Source: Hymenobacter sp. BRD67
GTDB taxonomy: Bacteria > Bacteroidota > Bacteroidia > Cytophagales > Hymenobacteraceae
NCBI RefSeq assembly: GCF_013256425.1
Contig: NZ_CP053904.1
Coordinates: forward strand, 1,116,001 to 1,180,000
Reading direction: 5' to 3'
Length of the DNA: 64,000 bases
The position numbers and the translations under genes are program-made. Positions 62,169 to 64,000 of this stretch are shown here, piece by piece. Every line of letters starts with the position of its first letter. Positions within the stretch are counted from its first letter, which is position 1. The notes beneath the pieces are model-generated. The model made no database searches, was not told the origin of the DNA, and saw only the letters and a list, made by a program, of their open reading frames with translations.

Positions 62169-62202
62169 AAAAGCCCGCCGCTAAAGTTAACGGCGAGCTT
62201 TT
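62169..62202 (-). terminator. Terminator after the 3-hydroxyacyl-CoA dehydrogenase gene
   Basis: AAAAGC..GCCG (62169-62180) pairs with CGGC..GCTTTT (62191-62202). On the minus strand a T-run follows, 24 bases after the stop of the gene at 62226. Confidence 0.75.
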
Positions 62203-62225
62203 GTATAGAGAAAATACTATGTTTG

Positions 62226-63113
62226 CTACCGAGCGAAGCGTGGAGCCACTAGCAGGTCTTTGGAGCCCGCCGTGTACTGATAGAAGCCCTCGCCTGACTT
62301 CACGCCCAGGCGGCCGGCCATTACCATGTTTACCAGCAGCGGGCAGGGGGCATACTTGGGGTTGCCGAGGCCTTCGTGCAGCACCCGCAAAATGGCCAGG
62401 CACACGTCGAGGCCGATAAAGTCGGCCAGCTGCAGCGGCCCCATCGGGTGGGCCATGCCCAGCTTCATCACCGTGTCGATTTCCGCCACGCCGGCCACGC
62501 CTTCGAAAAGGCTGATAATGGCCTCGTTTATCATCGGCATCAGGATGCGGTTGGCCACGAAGCCGGGGTAGTCGTTGACTTCGGTAGGGGTTTTGCCGAG
62601 CTGGCGCGACAACTCCATGACGCGCTGCGTCACCTCATCGGACGTGGCATAGCCCCTGATTACTTCTACCAGTTTCATCACGGGCACCGGGTTCATGAAG
62701 TGCATCCCGATAACCTGGGACGGGCGCTTGGTTACGGCCGCGATTTTGGTAATCGAAATCGACGACGTGTTGCTGGCCAGAATAGCGTCGGCCGGCGCGT
62801 GCTGGTCGAGGTCGCGAAAAATCTGGAGCTTGAGGTCCACATTTTCGGTGGCGGCCTCTACTACCAGCTCCACGCCCGCCACGCCTTCGGCCAGGCTCGT
62901 GAAGGTGCGCAGGCGGCCCAGGGTAGCCGCTTTGTCGTCTTCACTAAGAGTAGCCTTGGCTACCTGGCGGTCGAGATTTTTGGTGATAGTGCCCAGCGCC
63001 CGGTCGAGGGCCGGCTGGTTAATATCGATGAGAGAAACAGCAAAACCGTGCTGGGCAAAAACGTGGGCAATGCCATTGCCCATCGTGCCCGAGCCAATAA
63101 CGGCAACGTTCAT
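62226..63113 (-). CDS. 3-hydroxybutyryl-CoA dehydrogenase (3-hydroxyacyl-CoA dehydrogenase family)
   Basis: A 295-residue NAD-dependent dehydrogenase for short 3-hydroxyacyl-CoA. The Rossmann motif GSGTMGNGIAHVFAQHG starts the protein. SNTSSISITKIAAVTKRPSQVIGMHFMNPVPVMKLVEVI holds the catalytic Ser and His; the Glu is in KLVEVI. NDYPGFVANRILMPMINEAI and DFIGLD follow. It resembles the PaaH/Hbd types; the pathway cannot be fixed without neighbours. Confidence 0.92.
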   Translation of the reverse strand: MNVAVIGSGTMGNGIAHVFAQHGFAVSLIDINQPALDRALGTITKNLDRQVAKATLSEDDKAATLGRLRTFTSLAEGVAGVELVVEAATENVDLKLQIFRDLDQHAPADAILASNTSSISITKIAAVTKRPSQVIGMHFMNPVPVMKLVEVIRGYATSDEVTQRVMELSRQLGKTPTEVNDYPGFVANRILMPMINEAIISLFEGVAGVAEIDTVMKLGMAHPMGPLQLADFIGLDVCLAILRVLHEGLGNPKYAPCPLLVNMVMAGRLGVKSGEGFYQYTAGSKDLLVAPRFAR

Positions 63114-63314
63114 GGGTGGGAGAGTAAAAGGGTAAAAACAAACGGCCGGCCAGGGAACCGCCGCCCGGCAAAGCTACTGGCTACCGAAAAGTTTGGCCGG
63201 GTTGGGCAAAAATTTTGTACACAACTTCATCCTTTTTCTATTCCTGCCGTACAAACCCCGTAAGCTGCCCCGGCTTACGCACACCTTTTCACTTCCATTC
63301 TTTCCTTTTCACTC

Positions 63315-63485
63315 ATGGGCAATCTGTTGTATATCATCGCCGTCATCCTCATCATCATCTGGGCTCTGGGCTTTTTCGGCGTGCTGGGCACTGGTTTGGC
63401 AGGTAACAACCTGCTACACATTCTGTTAGTAATTGCTATTATTGCCATCTTGTTGCGCGTTATCAGCGGTCGTAACCCGGTATAG
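63315..63485 (+). CDS. Lmo0937-family small membrane protein
   Basis: A 56-residue protein, MGNLLYIIAVILIIIWALGF onward, with two membrane helices split by a Gly-rich turn (FGVLGTGLAGNN) and ending RVISGRNPV. This matches the small Lmo0937-type family common in Bacteroidota; its function is unknown, although such genes are often stress-induced. A terminator follows 30 bases later. Confidence 0.8.
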   Translation: MGNLLYIIAVILIIIWALGFFGVLGTGLAGNNLLHILLVIAIIAILLRVISGRNPV

Positions 63486-63514
63486 GTACCGGCGCTCCTG
63501 CTTCTATATAAAAA

Positions 63515-63539
63515 ACCCCGCTGTCCTAACAGCGGGGGT
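63515..63539. terminator. Terminator between convergent genes
   Basis: ACCCCGCTG (63515-63523) pairs with CAGCGGGGGT (63530-63539, one bulged G). A-run on the left and T-run on the right let it act both ways, after the Lmo0937-like gene and the gene at 63568. Confidence 0.78.
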
Positions 63540-63567
63540 TTTCTTTGGTCGTAGCTAAAACGCTTGG

Positions 63568-64000
63568 CTAGCGGCCTATATTAAACAGGAAGTTAAAGCG
63601 AATAACCGGGTTTGGATAAATGCTATTATAGTTATCCTGAAAATTGTAGAGCACCACGATATCGGCAGCGGCCCGGCTGCTAATTTGTGAGCGGTAGCCA
63701 ATACCGGCCAGCGGCGTCTGCACCTGGCGCGACACGGTGCCCACGTAATTGTTGTACTGGTCAACAACCAGGAATTCTGCCTTGGTCGACTCGTACTCGG
63801 CGTGTAGGAAAAAGTGGTCGATAACCATGAGCTGTGCAAATACCTTCACGCCGAAGCTGCTGGTACTCACGCTGTTGCTTGTGCCATTGCCGTTGTTCTG
63901 ACCGTAGTAATTATAGGCGTAGCTGATACCCGGTCCAATTGAAAGCCGGTCGGTTACGCGGTAGCCAAGCGCCGGGGAAACGCTCAGATTAAAATTACTA
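63568..64000 (-). CDS. Outer-membrane beta-barrel protein, C-terminal part (gene runs off the right edge)
   Basis: About 143 C-terminal residues are visible, open to the window edge. Alternating polar/aromatic strands (RLSIGPGISYAYNYYG, KVFAQLMVIDHFFLHAEYEST, DIVVLYNFQDNY) and the final strand PVIRFNFLFNIGR, with aromatic residues near the end, are typical of an outer-membrane barrel, probably a porin-like OMP. The N-terminus is outside the window. Confidence 0.75.
   Translation of the reverse strand, partial: SNFNLSVSPALGYRVTDRLSIGPGISYAYNYYGQNNGNGTSNSVSTSSFGVKVFAQLMVIDHFFLHAEYESTKAEFLVVDQYNNYVGTVSRQVQTPLAGIGYRSQISSRAAADIVVLYNFQDNYNSIYPNPVIRFNFLFNIGR

Overview
The window looks like a chromosomal segment of a Hymenobacter-like member of the Bacteroidota (Cytophagales). 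Coding DNA is GC-rich. Promoter-like motifs follow the Bacteroidota TAnnTTTG pattern. Several families typical of that group are present: DUF6799, DUF5684, PD40/TPR/OmpA proteins, an IcmF-type mutase and Bacteroidota-style LeuRS, LepA and MnmE. No rRNA, tRNA or CRISPR array was found.

Layout. 1-10 kb holds an M14 carboxypeptidase (cut by the left edge), an amidase, an S9 peptidase, a RelE/ParE-type toxin-antitoxin pair, leuS and a flavin monooxygenase. 10-18 kb holds dnaG, a K+ channel, three consecutive glycosyltransferases and ribBA. 18-27 kb holds a second M14 peptidase, surE, corA and an envelope-polysaccharide cluster (FemAB-like acyltransferase, flippase, GT2, WxcM/FdtA-like cupin). 27-37 kb holds Gly/Ser-rich secreted proteins, DCC and HTTM proteins, an OmpA protein, a deacetylase, an aldo/keto reductase, a cupin, a CAT-like acetyltransferase, a HAD hydrolase and a SEC-C protein. 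37-39.3 kb is an AT-rich accessory island with a HEPN nuclease and a DUF262 protein beside a truncated fic gene. 39.3-64 kb holds icmF, lepA, folD, queE, a PD40/OmpA protein, gltA, mnmE, a DtxR regulator, fabH, dapD, an intact IS5-like element, msrA, a 3-hydroxyacyl-CoA dehydrogenase and the end of an outer-membrane protein.

Two patterns cross the whole window. First, thirteen otherwise well-conserved genes, including leuS, gltA and dapD, are each broken by one or two apparent single-base deletions, mostly in G/C runs of four to six. Every case is repaired by adding one base, which points to consensus errors rather than pseudogenes. I therefore annotate these genes at full length and give the lesion. 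Second, intergenic spaces are full of palindromic repeats that fall into at least three recurring families, plus an IS with a nearby element sharing its ends.

The best candidate for a less-described system is the DUF262 + HEPN pair, whose base composition is foreign to the rest of the window. A second oddity is a similarly AT-rich insert of about 155 residues inside leuS.
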